Positions 36,321 to 46,860 are shown, counted from the stretch's first letter. The stretch: DNA of 64,000 nucleotides from Paracholeplasma manati (GCF_025742995.1 NZ_JAOVQM010000005.1:23172-87171); one strand, 5' to 3'. Notes: generated by a model from the sequence alone, not told the origin. Made by a program: numbers and translations.

Positions 36321-38732
36321 TTATGGGCGTTTTCTTAAGATGATGAATGCTGCTGCGAAAGCGACCACTGAAGAGCTTAGAGAGATGGCGATGGTAGCTG
36401 CCATTGAGGTACCAACTTGGTCTTCTTTACCTTCGATTAAGTCTTGAATTTGTTCAAGTGTTAAGGTGTTTTCAGTGATATAATCGATGATTTCTTGTTC
36501 TTTATCATCTAATTTTTCATCAATTTGTTCGTCAACGATTTCTGGTGTAACAGGTTTAGCTACGACAACCACATTGAATGTGACTGTGCTTGCATTACCA
36601 GCTTGGTCTTCTGCGACAACTTCAACAGAATAAGTACCAGGGTTATTGACATTTAAACCACCATTTTGTGAAACATAGATAACAACATCTGCTCTTGCAT
36701 CGTGGTTATCGATTGCGATTACGTTGGATAAAATGGCTTCGTTTGCACTGGTGAAATCGCCAGCTTCAAACTTGAAGTTTTCATTGACAACGACAAGTTC
36801 AGGTGCAGTCTTATCATCGATGGTTAATGTGTATGAAGCGGTCTTCACGATGTCAGTATCGAAATCAGGAATACCAGCGACAAATTCAGTCTTAGAAACT
36901 GGATCATCATACACGATGGTTCTTGCTAATGCATATTCAGTCGCTTTATTGACACCGACGACAACGATATAACCGTTTTCTTCAAGTGTTAATCCAGCCA
37001 ACCAAGCATCAAACATACCGGATGCGTTCGCAGGGGTATTTGTACCATTAACGTCGACTAAATCCCAAGTTCTTCTGTTGATGGTTCTGATTACTGTACC
37101 ATCGCCAGCAACTTCAATAATCACACCGGCAGAACCCCAAGAGAATGTGGAAGTCTTGAATGTGGTTACGTCTGTCCAAACTGAAATATCGTTCGCGATA
37201 GATGTTAATTGAACATTGGTCTTTGTAACATTATAAGTACTGCCTTTAAATGTTACAGTTGCAGGTTGATCAGGTACACCAGGGATATGTACATGGTGTG
37301 TGAATTGTAAGTTGATTTGATATACGCCTGCTTTAGGTGCATAGAAGTTAAATCCTGCTGGGTAAGTTACTTGGATGGTATTTGTAATATCATTGCCGTA
37401 ACCGTCGTCAGCTGTGATGCCTTGCATAACATTGACATATTGACCTTCGTCAGAGAATCTGTTGACAACGCCTGCAAATTTAGGAGGCATAACACCAACA
37501 ACGATGTCAGCTTCTACCACAGTTTCGCCACCAAGTGTGGTTTCAGCGATGAATTTAGCTTTATAACCAGCACCAAATACAGAGGAGTCTACTGCAGTGA
37601 CTGCAGCACTCTTGGTGTATACGCTATTCACTTCGTCCCAAGTGAAATCGATGGTTTGTAATAGGGTTTCGCCTGTTTCATTCCAAATTTCAACTTGATA
37701 GTCTAATTTTTCAGTTAAGTTTTGAATCTTGTCTTGTGCATCAAACATATTGACCCATGACGCTTCAACGGTTAATGGAAGATCAAAGGCAGATTGATAA
37801 TCAACAACGATATTAACGCCAGCGGTTGTGTTATCATCGTCTAACGCTGTAATACCAGCGAAAGTAGGTGCTTGGTGTGTATAAACGATTTCAGCATTTG
37901 CTGTTGCAGCATTCGCTAATAATCCAGGTAATGTCTTGATAAAATCAGTGGTCTTAGCATTTAAAGAACCTCTATCGTTTGTACCAAAGCTTACAGTTGT
38001 CCAGCCCGCAGGAATGGTAACAAAGTTAGGGTCACCAACGATGATTGTAGACCATTTTTCTTTATCTAATTCAGTTGTAGTATCTACGTCAGCGTTTGTC
38101 CAAGCGATGTATTTAACCGGTTCAAGTACATAGCCTTGAGCGTCTGTAGCATCAATTTTCATACGAACGTGTGATACTCTTGTGGTTGCAGGTTTTGGAT
38201 CGGCTGCATCATACGCTGTTTTTTCTTCAGCAGTTGCTAAACGCCAATCTGGTGCTTCAGGTGTGCCATCATTAAAAATGTAATATGTGAAGATTTGGTC
38301 TTCAACCATTTGTAATTTACCGGAAGCATCAAAGTATGTCCAAATTCTTTGAACAACAGATGTTAAGTCAGCTCTACCATTTGCTGTAGAAAGGATGACT
38401 GGAGAATCTGTGTCATTGATGATCATCGAAGCGAACGCATTGTATTGCAATGAATTCATTTCGGTTGCACTGATGAAACCGTCTGAGTTTGCATCGTTGA
38501 AATCTTTGGCATAACGTACGCCGCCTCTAACGAAGTGGTAACGGTGACCGCCGAATTCTAAATCCCAGAATGAATCACCTAATTTTAACTGAGTACAAGA
38601 ATTCTCAGCTAGTAAACATGCTTCTTGATCATATGGAAATAGATCAACAAGGTCGCCCTCAGCGGCATTCATGCCAAATGGAGCAATCGCTAGTCCCATG
38701 ACTAACATTAGAAACATCAATACTTTTTTCAT
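36321..38732 (-). CDS. abundant-type surface protein with EF-hand loop, Ig-like domain and C-terminal membrane anchor
   Basis: The 803-residue protein has a signal peptide (VLMFLMLVMGLAIAPFGMNA) and ends with a membrane helix and RKRP tail. Near residue 80 a complete 12-residue EF-hand loop is visible, DANSDGFISATE. The middle is beta-rich with two cysteines near the N-terminus (EACLLAENSC). An HYR/DUF5011-like Ig domain lies at about 630-735 and an acidic coiled segment (IDEKLDDKEQEIIDYITE) just before the anchor. It has its own strong promoter, a cre-like operator and its own terminator, which suggests high, carbon-regulated expression. It stands between the amidase and the binding proteins. 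A murein-binding surface role is a guess; no known family was recognised as a whole. Confidence 0.7.
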   Translation of the reverse strand: MKKVLMFLMLVMGLAIAPFGMNAAEGDLVDLFPYDQEACLLAENSCTQLKLGDSFWDLEFGGHRYHFVRGGVRYAKDFNDANSDGFISATEMNSLQYNAFASMIINDTDSPVILSTANGRADLTSVVQRIWTYFDASGKLQMVEDQIFTYYIFNDGTPEAPDWRLATAEEKTAYDAADPKPATTRVSHVRMKIDATDAQGYVLEPVKYIAWTNADVDTTTELDKEKWSTIIVGDPNFVTIPAGWTTVSFGTNDRGSLNAKTTDFIKTLPGLLANAATANAEIVYTHQAPTFAGITALDDDNTTAGVNIVVDYQSAFDLPLTVEASWVNMFDAQDKIQNLTEKLDYQVEIWNETGETLLQTIDFTWDEVNSVYTKSAAVTAVDSSVFGAGYKAKFIAETTLGGETVVEADIVVGVMPPKFAGVVNRFSDEGQYVNVMQGITADDGYGNDITNTIQVTYPAGFNFYAPKAGVYQINLQFTHHVHIPGVPDQPATVTFKGSTYNVTKTNVQLTSIANDISVWTDVTTFKTSTFSWGSAGVIIEVAGDGTVIRTINRRTWDLVDVNGTNTPANASGMFDAWLAGLTLEENGYIVVVGVNKATEYALARTIVYDDPVSKTEFVAGIPDFDTDIVKTASYTLTIDDKTAPELVVVNENFKFEAGDFTSANEAILSNVIAIDNHDARADVVIYVSQNGGLNVNNPGTYSVEVVAEDQAGNASTVTFNVVVVAKPVTPEIVDEQIDEKLDDKEQEIIDYITENTLTLEQIQDLIEGKEDQVGTSMAATIAISLSSSVVAFAAAFIILRKRP

Positions 38733-38769
38733 TTTTCCTCCTATGTGAATCTTTGTTTATTCTAGATTC

Positions 38770-38798
38770 ATTTTATGAACAATTGTAAGCGCTGTCAA
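38770..38798 (-). promoter_or_regulatory. strong promoter overlapped by a cre (CcpA) site
   Basis: On the minus strand TTGACA (38793-38798) and TAAAAT (38770-38775) are 17 bases apart. The plus-strand sequence TGTAAGCGCTGTCA (38784-38797) matches the cre consensus TGWAANCGNTNWCA at all fixed positions and covers the -35 box, a repressing location. Confidence 0.8.
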
Positions 38799-38876
38799 TG
38801 CAGATTTTGGGATTTGTCACATTTTCAGGCCATTCTTACGGCTTTTGATTTTTTTTTTCAAATCCCTGAAAATCTA

Positions 38877-41800
38877 CTAATGAACTGTGCCAGGTAAATA
38901 GGTATAGAACGTACGTGATGTAGACACATTATCCACTGTGATTGTCACGGTGTAGCTCACGGTCATTGCACGATCCGGCATTTGAATGACTCGACCTGTA
39001 TGATCTACATACTCAGGGAAATCAGAGACAAATTCGATGTTGGCGTTGCCACGTAAGTGTTCTACTTTATATTCATACTCTGCCAATTCTTCAAACAATG
39101 GCACCAATCCACCACGAATCATCGATTGTGGACAAATTTTGCCCGAGAAGTCTTGGTGATACGCGAGTTGTGTGAGTGGTAAATTGTATTGTTTCATCAA
39201 TTGTGCGGATAATTTGGCAGTTCTTTGCCATACACGATAGTTATCGCCATCTTGTGCAACTGAAGTTTCAATACCAATACCGTTGCGGTTTCCGCCACCA
39301 AAATAAATGCCGTTTTTGGTCGGTAGTGTTGACCCGTCGCCTGCGTGATAGGCAATTTCATCGAGTGGGATATGTTGATACAAGGCTTTATCATCCATCG
39401 TAAAATGCCATGAGGTATTGAGTACAGTTCCCGCTTGTGCTGCATTCCATAAATAATTCGCGTGTGACAATGCACCCGCACCTGGCGCGGTGTTGGCTGT
39501 TTCATGAACGACGATCCAATAGACATAATCTGAGTTGTAAACAGGCACACCATCCGGATGGGCAGGTTTTTTAACCCCTGGACGAATGCCTGATGATATT
39601 GGTAATAATTTAGAGGTATTTATGGACAATCCATCGAAAAGGTATCTAGAGACAGATTCATATTTATAATCTACATAGTTGAACCCTGTACCATAGACCA
39701 ACCATTCATGTGGGGTGCTATAAGATACCATGGACAAGGTTAATAAATCCATGAGATCGCCATCATTTAAAGCACTATATACTTGAAGCGTATATTCTTG
39801 ATAGACATTCATATCTTCTTGAAGTTCAACACGAATGACCACTTTACCTGGTTGTAAAGTTGTCACCAAACCTGTTTGATCCACGGTTGCTTTTTCAATA
39901 TCTGATGAAGACCATAACATCGGTTTATCCGAATAGTCGTATGGAAACGGTGTGGCGTTTAGTTTGAAGGTTTCTCCAACCAATAAATCGTTTTTCGGTG
40001 TGTCTGTTGAAATTTCAATCCCTGGGTGGGTTGTGATGATGAAGGTAACTGTACCTTTAACATTAAAATCCACAGTGGATCTCAATGTGATGGTCACTTC
40101 ACCACTCTTCACTGCGTTGACATTCCCATTTTGAACGGTTGCTACATTTGGATTAGAGGTGATCCACCCCAATCGATTGGTAGGCATATCTAGTGGTAGT
40201 AATTCAAAACTGATTTTGTATTGTTCACCAATCATCATTTCATCAATTGGGTTGGTGATGACAATTTGAACAGGGATGAGCGGGTTATAATTGGCTTCTT
40301 GAACCACCGCGTTCGCTTGGCTATAGAAACCCCTCAATTGTTGTTCTGAAATATTGGAGAATTGACTTAATACTGGGGTTTCACTGCCCCAATAATTCAA
40401 TGTGAAATCGACATTGGATTGTTCGGATTGATATGCGTTCATCGTTGAATTGGATACTTTATTGAATCTAAAGAAAGCTTTTAAGGTGTTCGCGTTGGTA
40501 TTGTAGACATTCGCGTGCACCGCTTCTGTCGTGTCTGAAATGGTATTCCAAATCATTTCGATGGATGCGTTAGAAATCAATTCGTTTTCCGATTCAACAC
40601 GAACACCGTAGTTGACTTGTGTCATGGTATTTTGTTTGATTAATAACAACCCACCACGGAAATGGACGATATTGATGGCGTCAAAATCAAAATTGTTGAA
40701 GGTGTTATTAGAAATTTCAACGGTCCCGACATTGTCCAAAACGATGGCTGATGATGACAATTGTGTAAATGTATTTTGTTGAATTTTCAAATTTTTCACT
40801 GGGACATCATTTTCGATGACCGCTTCACCGGTGAAATTGAATCCTTTAACGGTGACGTCGTCAGCCGAAATGTGGATGGATTTTGATAAAGCTGTTGATG
40901 AACCCATCAAGGTAACTGGGGTTTCAATGTTTAATGCTTCATCATAAGTCCCATCTAAAACGTAGATGGTTGCGCCAGGGGTTGCTGCGTCTAGCGCCTC
41001 TTGAATTGTCTTGAAATAGTCCACATTCAATTGATAGTTGCGTTCTTCATGGGTGATTTCAGTAGCTGTTGACACATTATTGACAACGATATTGTGAATG
41101 ACATTAACCACCAATGTGGCCTTAACTGTGTTATCAAATCGAGATGTCACAGTAATGGTGACTTGTCCAACCTTATGACCAACCAATGCATTTTCCGCAT
41201 TGAAGGAGGCGATGGACTCATCGCTAGAGCTGAAAACCATATCTGGGTGACCCAGCAATGGTAATATGTTCACTTGAATGGTTTGTGATCGGTTCACATT
41301 GAGTTCATCTGAACCATTGAGTGTAATCGATTCAGGCATAACGTAGACCATCACCGTGATTTCTTCATAGATGTCTGGATTGCTGATGGAAGCGATGCGA
41401 ATGGTGGTTGTACCAGCCGCTTTTGCTTTGACTAATCCAACTGAATTCACGGTGGCTATACTGGTATCAGATGAGGTGATTTGAACATCTTCTGACGCTT
41501 CAAAATCAATGGTGATTTCATCATCCACCAATAGAGCCAAATCATACGCATCGACTGAAATATTGATGTATTTTGAAACAATGATTTCAACGGTTTTGTT
41601 CACCAAAGGGTTGTTAACACTTTGGATCGTTAATGTTGCAGATCCGATGGCAACCCCGGTGATGACACCGGTTGCGTTCACTGTGAATATGTTGGTATCA
41701 CTGGATGTGTACGTGAGGTCATCGTTCGCTTCTATGGATATCGGTAACGTATTTCCGACCATGACTTCAAAACTGGTCGCAGTCAAATCGATTTGTACGG

Positions 41801-42107
41801 ATTTGTAGACAGTGACCGTAATATCTTTTGTAATCGAAGCGTCTGAACCTAACTTCACTGTGATCACAGTCGTCCCTGCTTTTAAGGCAGTGATCAATCG
41901 TGTATCACTGATGCTGATGATGGTTGAGTCAAAGCCTTCAACCAAGTGACCTGATTTGTCATTGGTATCCACTTCTAATTGAAATGTCTCGCCTTCGGTT
42001 AATACCACGGCGGTTTGATTGACATCCAAGGTGTAGGATTGATCTACACAGGCTGTCAACACAAATAGGCTTGCCAACATGAGGATGGCCATCCATTTAA
42101 ATTTCAT
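38877..42107 (-). CDS. giant lipoprotein with Big-2 domains, beta-helix and N-acetylmuramoyl-L-alanine amidase domain
   Basis: The 1076-residue precursor has a lipobox (LFVLTAC). Four or more Big-2-like Ig domains fill residues about 25-340. A right-handed beta-helix of the NosD/pectate-lyase kind lies at about 350-610 (TIQEALDAATPGATIYVLDG, then ISNNTFNN). Two more Big-2 domains follow (about 625-790). The C-terminal Amidase_2 domain has VYWIVVHETAN (about 867), YHQDFSGKICP (about 985) with zinc ligands His, His and Cys, and GIGIETS. It should cut the MurNAc-L-Ala bond and strip stem peptides from foreign murein. An ATG at 42122 is in frame; GGGAGG before the ATG at 42107 decides. It overlaps the AmiE-like gene by 4 bases. 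Confidence 0.9.
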   Translation of the reverse strand: MKFKWMAILMLASLFVLTACVDQSYTLDVNQTAVVLTEGETFQLEVDTNDKSGHLVEGFDSTIISISDTRLITALKAGTTVITVKLGSDASITKDITVTVYKSVQIDLTATSFEVMVGNTLPISIEANDDLTYTSSDTNIFTVNATGVITGVAIGSATLTIQSVNNPLVNKTVEIIVSKYINISVDAYDLALLVDDEITIDFEASEDVQITSSDTSIATVNSVGLVKAKAAGTTTIRIASISNPDIYEEITVMVYVMPESITLNGSDELNVNRSQTIQVNILPLLGHPDMVFSSSDESIASFNAENALVGHKVGQVTITVTSRFDNTVKATLVVNVIHNIVVNNVSTATEITHEERNYQLNVDYFKTIQEALDAATPGATIYVLDGTYDEALNIETPVTLMGSSTALSKSIHISADDVTVKGFNFTGEAVIENDVPVKNLKIQQNTFTQLSSSAIVLDNVGTVEISNNTFNNFDFDAINIVHFRGGLLLIKQNTMTQVNYGVRVESENELISNASIEMIWNTISDTTEAVHANVYNTNANTLKAFFRFNKVSNSTMNAYQSEQSNVDFTLNYWGSETPVLSQFSNISEQQLRGFYSQANAVVQEANYNPLIPVQIVITNPIDEMMIGEQYKISFELLPLDMPTNRLGWITSNPNVATVQNGNVNAVKSGEVTITLRSTVDFNVKGTVTFIITTHPGIEISTDTPKNDLLVGETFKLNATPFPYDYSDKPMLWSSSDIEKATVDQTGLVTTLQPGKVVIRVELQEDMNVYQEYTLQVYSALNDGDLMDLLTLSMVSYSTPHEWLVYGTGFNYVDYKYESVSRYLFDGLSINTSKLLPISSGIRPGVKKPAHPDGVPVYNSDYVYWIVVHETANTAPGAGALSHANYLWNAAQAGTVLNTSWHFTMDDKALYQHIPLDEIAYHAGDGSTLPTKNGIYFGGGNRNGIGIETSVAQDGDNYRVWQRTAKLSAQLMKQYNLPLTQLAYHQDFSGKICPQSMIRGGLVPLFEELAEYEYKVEHLRGNANIEFVSDFPEYVDHTGRVIQMPDRAMTVSYTVTITVDNVSTSRTFYTYLPGTVH

Positions 42108-43147
42108 TTGTGTTCCTCCCATTGTTTGATGAATAGACGATATATCTCGTCTCGATAGCCAAAGATGTGATTGTTTTCACGCTTTGGATGAACCGCATTG
42201 GTTAGTAAAACAAAACCTTCTTGACGTTTTAAGTTGATCATCAAGTTACATCCAGTAAATCCTGTATGGATGATGAGTTCGTCTTTAAAAGGATATAAAA
42301 CATGTGATTTACTGGGTTTCTCAAATCCCAACGCTCTGGCTTTAGGGTTATCGGATAAATCGGTAGCTTCCACTTGAATTTGATTGAGCTGTTCAATCGT
42401 TTTTGGTGATAATACATGCGTTTGATTAAACATCGCTAAAATGAATTTTGCGATATCACTTGCGGTTGAGAATAACCCGGCATGACCGGCTAGACCTTGC
42501 ATGGCGAATGATTTTTCATCGTGTACTTGGCCTTGAAGATACCCTTGAAACACAGTATCTTCACGAAGTTCGGTTGGTGCACAACGGATTGGGTATGGTC
42601 GATAACTCGAATCCATCATATGTAGTGGTTCGAAGATTTCTAATCTCGCCACAACATCCAATGGTTTTTGATGAATTGTTTCAATGATTTTGCCCAGTAG
42701 TATGAATCCAACATCAGAATAGACCACATGAGACCCTTTGGCATATATTTTTTCTGAGTGAAATACTTTTTCCAAGACTTCATCGGGGTTTCTTAAGGTG
42801 TTGGCACGTCGGATGTCCGCTGGTAACCCAGACGTATGGGTGAGTAAATCGTAAATGGTGATGTCACCATAAGCAACGTTTTCTAAAATCGATTGGACGG
42901 GTGTGTTCAAAGACAAACGACCCGTTTCAATCAACTTAAAAATCAATGTGTTGGTGGATATGACTTTGGTTAACGAAGCCACATCGTATATTTCATGACC
43001 TTGATTCAATACTTTATTTGGATACAAGGCTTTATACCCAACATAATCACACTGGATTTGACCGTTTCGTATCACACAAAACTGTCCACCAGGAAAATGT
43101 TGTTTGTTGACCCCTGTCTCCAAAATGTTTTTAATGGTTTCTATCAT
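42104..43147 (-). CDS. AmiE-like serine hydrolase of the beta-lactamase/PBP4* family
   Basis: The 347-residue protein has the SxxK nucleophile in DVASLTKVI (about residue 55), a tyrosine motif in VVYSDVGFILLG (about 143) and a third motif HTGFTGCNLMI (about 295). In the Bacillus subtilis murein-recycling operon, AmiE of the same superfamily works as an N-acetylmuramoyl-L-alanine amidase together with NagZ and NamZ. The protein has no signal peptide, so it is likely cytoplasmic and could remove peptides from imported MurNAc-peptides. It overlaps both neighbours by 4 bases. A D-aminopeptidase or esterase role remains possible. Confidence 0.8.
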   Translation of the reverse strand: MIETIKNILETGVNKQHFPGGQFCVIRNGQIQCDYVGYKALYPNKVLNQGHEIYDVASLTKVISTNTLIFKLIETGRLSLNTPVQSILENVAYGDITIYDLLTHTSGLPADIRRANTLRNPDEVLEKVFHSEKIYAKGSHVVYSDVGFILLGKIIETIHQKPLDVVARLEIFEPLHMMDSSYRPYPIRCAPTELREDTVFQGYLQGQVHDEKSFAMQGLAGHAGLFSTASDIAKFILAMFNQTHVLSPKTIEQLNQIQVEATDLSDNPKARALGFEKPSKSHVLYPFKDELIIHTGFTGCNLMINLKRQEGFVLLTNAVHPKRENNHIFGYRDEIYRLFIKQWEEHK

Positions 43148-46100
43148 GGTTTTTTCTTGATGGCGAAGAAAATAACGACACCAATCGCGAGTGTACCTAT
43201 CACAGAAGCCCCTATCAACACCATTTGATCTTCCGAGAACGGTTCAGATTGAGCGACACATTTACCATCAATCAACGTTTCATCGCTATCACAAATAGGA
43301 TCTTCTGGTTCTGGGTCAACTGGATCGACCGGTGCTTTATACCAATGGGTTTGAACATCGGTAGTCCAATAATAATTGTCCATGCGTTCCAATGCTTGAA
43401 CGACTTCGGGGTCTGTACTATTTAAGGTTTTAAAAGAGAACAATGCGTGACCTTTAACACTTGGGTATTGTGAAGCATACCTGAGTTGTTCTAAAAATTC
43501 ATTTTCATTGGTCCAGTTGTTAGAGGTTTCAGCGTAACGGTAGAATCCATGTCCGATGATGAGATCAACACCGGCATTTTCAGTGATTTCTGCCCACCAA
43601 TCGACCAAGTCAGCATACGGTGCAGCACTGTGGTCAAATTGCCAGTAAAGCTGTGGCATGATGTAGTGCACCCAACCTTCTTCTACCCATTTTTTAGAGT
43701 CTGCGAATTGTGCTGAATAGCTTTGTAATGCGCCAGAAGAGGTATTTGAACCATCCCCACCGCTTTTCCAAATGCCAAATGGGGATATCCCAAATTTCAT
43801 ATTTTTCTGCTTAGCGATATTTTCAGCTTCAACGGTATCAAATACCATTTCTACCATTTGGTCGACATTATTTCTACGCCAATCGGCTAGGCTCAATCCA
43901 TTTGGATTATTCGATAGGAATGTCTCCGCATCTTGCGCATTGTTCATACCTGAATAACTATAGAAATAATCATCAAAATGGATGCCGTCGATGGCGTATT
44001 TGGTGACGAGTTCATTCACCACTTGATTTAAGTAATTTCTAACCGCTGGTTCGCCTGGGTTTAAGATGAGTTTACCTTGGCTATCAGCGATGACAAGGTT
44101 TGGATTTTTTCTCGCAAAATTATCTTCGTGTAATGCGTTCAATTGGGTCATTTTGTCATCGGTACCTGTGGATACACGATAAGGATTGAGCCATGCATGG
44201 ATTTCAATCCCGCGTTTATGACCTTCTTCAACCATGAACGCTAGGACATCAAATCCAGGGTCAAAGCCTTCAGTACCGTTGATGTAACGAGACATCGGTG
44301 CGAACTCTGAATAATAGAACGCATCATTCATCGGTCTTACTTGGAAGAAAATGGTATTCATATGAACCGCTTTGACACGTTCAATGATGGCAATCAATTG
44401 GGCTTTATAAGCCGCTTCCGTCGTCATCATCGGAACGTCGATGTTAGAGACAGTTGCGACCCAAACAGCGCGCACTTCTTTGTCTTTTTCAGACCAAGTT
44501 GTTGGTAACTCAATCGGTGTATTGGTTTGATAATAATTGACCGGTTCGCCATCACGAATGACGTATAAGTTGTCTTCTACCGGTGGTAGTTGCATCCTAA
44601 AGCGCTCGGTTAAAGTTTCAGATACATTGAGTGCTTCGTCGATGGCGTAATATTCTAAGGTGTATAAGTTGTTTAAGTAAAACTCAAATGGGTCAACATA
44701 GACTTGCCATGAAGTCCAATTTGATCCATCGTGTAAGCGGTAATAAATGGTAGAATCGTCTTCTACAGATAAAGCGGCTGTCACTTCTGTGATGTAGTAT
44801 AAACCTTCTTTGGTCCCTGTGATTTCTATCGCAGGGTCATTAGGTAAGGTTTGATCAATCACAATGGTCTTATAAGTGGCTGTTTTACAACCATCGTTGT
44901 TTCGATAACCAATGACATAATCGCCTTCTTCATCGAAAGTTACTGGTGCACTATAATCGGTCCATGTGCCACCATTGATGTTGTATTGAAGGTTGGTTAC
45001 CCCATTTAAATTCATTACAGCACTTTGGTAGAAATCATTGCTGCCAGTACCTGCAAATAAGGCAGTTGGTAGGGCATAACATGGCACGACCACTTTGAGA
45101 GATAAGGTTTGAACCGGTGATTCTGCTCCTTCACTGCTGATCGTTTTGGTTTGAATGAAATAGTTGCCTGGGTTGGTTAATACCAAAGGTTCAGTATAAA
45201 GTACCCAAGGTCCGACACTGCCAAAGTTGATCGCGACCCACACTGGGTTACTACTATTTGCGTTGATCGATACCGATACGCCTGGTAAATAATCATTACC
45301 TGATTTGTCACCTGTTGGGGTAATTACAGGAACATCGGTATTGATTTTATTGATGATGAGGGTGTGTCCTTGAATGAGTGATTCTTCATTAGAAGCGTTG
45401 ACCGCTTTAACGTGAATGGCATAGGTGCCTTGTGTCGTAAAGGTCACAGGGGTGGTATACAATGTCCATGTACCATAATCCAAACGATAATAAATTGTGT
45501 CCGGTGATGTGATGCTCATCGTGACATTGGTTCGGTATTCATCCCCTTGTTTGGTGCCTGTAAACATCACCACAGGGGAAGCAACATTGGATTCTGCGAG
45601 TGTCCCAAATGGCATGGTCGTCCATAGATTATTCACGACATTGGTCACGTTGGTTGTATTCAAATAGGCTGCGCTATAGAAGGCAGACCCGATGATTTCT
45701 GGGTATTGCGCATTGTGTAACAACTGGTTTTGAATTTCTGTACTACCCCAGTTTTGAGCAGCGGATATCGAGTGTCCAATGACGAGGTCTACGCCTGTAC
45801 CACGCACTTGTTCGACCCACCAGTCCACCACGTTCGCGTATGGTGCGGCTGCGGTGGTGAATTGCCAGTATACTTGAGGGTTGATATAGTGTACCCAACC
45901 TTCTTTCACCCAACGTCTAGAATCTGCGAATTGAGCATAATAGGATTGCATCCCATTGGTATCCGATCCTTCGCCACCATTTTTCCAAATACCAAATGGT
46001 GAAATACCGAATCGAATGTTTTTACCATTGGCTAAATTATGGGCTTCAACGGCGTCAAAAGTCATTCTTACTGCGTCATTGACATTTTCACGACGCCAAT

Positions 46101-46860
46101 CCTCTAGGGATAAATTATTCGGATTATTGGCAGCATAAGTGGTTGAATCGGCTGAGGTTGGTGTGCCTGAATAAGGATAAAAATAGTCGTCATAATGAAT
46201 ACCATCAATATCATACAAGTCCATGATTTCATCGACGATATTGACGATGTAATCTTTGACCTGTGGTTCACCCGGATTTAGTATATATGGGAAATTACCG
46301 TTCGAATCGGCATTCCCAGCGATGACCAACTGTGGGTTGATTCTCGCGAAATTCTTGGTGCTTAGCGCATTTAATGCGGTGGTTTTGGATGATGAGGTGG
46401 TCACGACACGATAAGGATTCATCCATGCGTGAAACTCGATCCCTTGTTGATGGGCATAATCAATCATAAATGCCATGACATCCCAGCCTGGATCGATGTT
46501 TTCAGTCCCTGACATGTACTTTGAAAATGGTGCATACATGGAATCGTACCACGCATCGTTCATCGGACGCGTTTGGAAGAAAATCGCGTTCATGTTTTTG
46601 GATTTCACTCGGTCAACAAGTGCGCGATATTCGGTTTCAAACGCAGTACGATTAATGGCTGTACCGATGTTTAAATTCCATGCTGTAGCGACCCAAACTG
46701 CTCTGAGTTCGTAGTCTTTTTCCTCATACTCATTAAGGGGTACAGCAGCGGTCGTTTGAAAAATCGATGGGGTTTCTTTTTTAGGTTGTTGTTGACCATA
46801 TAGGAACGTTCCGAGCAGGAACAAGCAAATGCCGATAATGGTTGTTTTTAATAGCTTCAT
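43144..46860 (-). CDS. secreted tandem GHL10 (DUF187) glycosidase with Ig-like linkers and membrane anchor
   Basis: The 1238-residue protein has a signal peptide. GHL10 domain 1 covers about residues 50-420 (RAVWVATAWNLNIG, HYDDYFYPYSG). Three beta-sandwich repeats fill about 425-745 (DTIYYRLDYGTWTLYTTPVT). GHL10 domain 2 covers about 795-1165 (RAVWVATVSNIDVP, HFDDYFYSYSG). A cysteine pair in CDSDETLIDGKC, a membrane helix and the tail KKKP end the chain. E. coli DigH, a member of this family, cleaves peptide-free murein glycan. Next to an amidase this gives a surface chain: strip peptides, then cut the naked glycan. Two catalytic domains in one polypeptide are unusual. Confidence 0.88.
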   Translation of the reverse strand: MKLLKTTIIGICLFLLGTFLYGQQQPKKETPSIFQTTAAVPLNEYEEKDYELRAVWVATAWNLNIGTAINRTAFETEYRALVDRVKSKNMNAIFFQTRPMNDAWYDSMYAPFSKYMSGTENIDPGWDVMAFMIDYAHQQGIEFHAWMNPYRVVTTSSSKTTALNALSTKNFARINPQLVIAGNADSNGNFPYILNPGEPQVKDYIVNIVDEIMDLYDIDGIHYDDYFYPYSGTPTSADSTTYAANNPNNLSLEDWRRENVNDAVRMTFDAVEAHNLANGKNIRFGISPFGIWKNGGEGSDTNGMQSYYAQFADSRRWVKEGWVHYINPQVYWQFTTAAAPYANVVDWWVEQVRGTGVDLVIGHSISAAQNWGSTEIQNQLLHNAQYPEIIGSAFYSAAYLNTTNVTNVVNNLWTTMPFGTLAESNVASPVVMFTGTKQGDEYRTNVTMSITSPDTIYYRLDYGTWTLYTTPVTFTTQGTYAIHVKAVNASNEESLIQGHTLIINKINTDVPVITPTGDKSGNDYLPGVSVSINANSSNPVWVAINFGSVGPWVLYTEPLVLTNPGNYFIQTKTISSEGAESPVQTLSLKVVVPCYALPTALFAGTGSNDFYQSAVMNLNGVTNLQYNINGGTWTDYSAPVTFDEEGDYVIGYRNNDGCKTATYKTIVIDQTLPNDPAIEITGTKEGLYYITEVTAALSVEDDSTIYYRLHDGSNWTSWQVYVDPFEFYLNNLYTLEYYAIDEALNVSETLTERFRMQLPPVEDNLYVIRDGEPVNYYQTNTPIELPTTWSEKDKEVRAVWVATVSNIDVPMMTTEAAYKAQLIAIIERVKAVHMNTIFFQVRPMNDAFYYSEFAPMSRYINGTEGFDPGFDVLAFMVEEGHKRGIEIHAWLNPYRVSTGTDDKMTQLNALHEDNFARKNPNLVIADSQGKLILNPGEPAVRNYLNQVVNELVTKYAIDGIHFDDYFYSYSGMNNAQDAETFLSNNPNGLSLADWRRNNVDQMVEMVFDTVEAENIAKQKNMKFGISPFGIWKSGGDGSNTSSGALQSYSAQFADSKKWVEEGWVHYIMPQLYWQFDHSAAPYADLVDWWAEITENAGVDLIIGHGFYRYAETSNNWTNENEFLEQLRYASQYPSVKGHALFSFKTLNSTDPEVVQALERMDNYYWTTDVQTHWYKAPVDPVDPEPEDPICDSDETLIDGKCVAQSEPFSEDQMVLIGASVIGTLAIGVVIFFAIKKKP

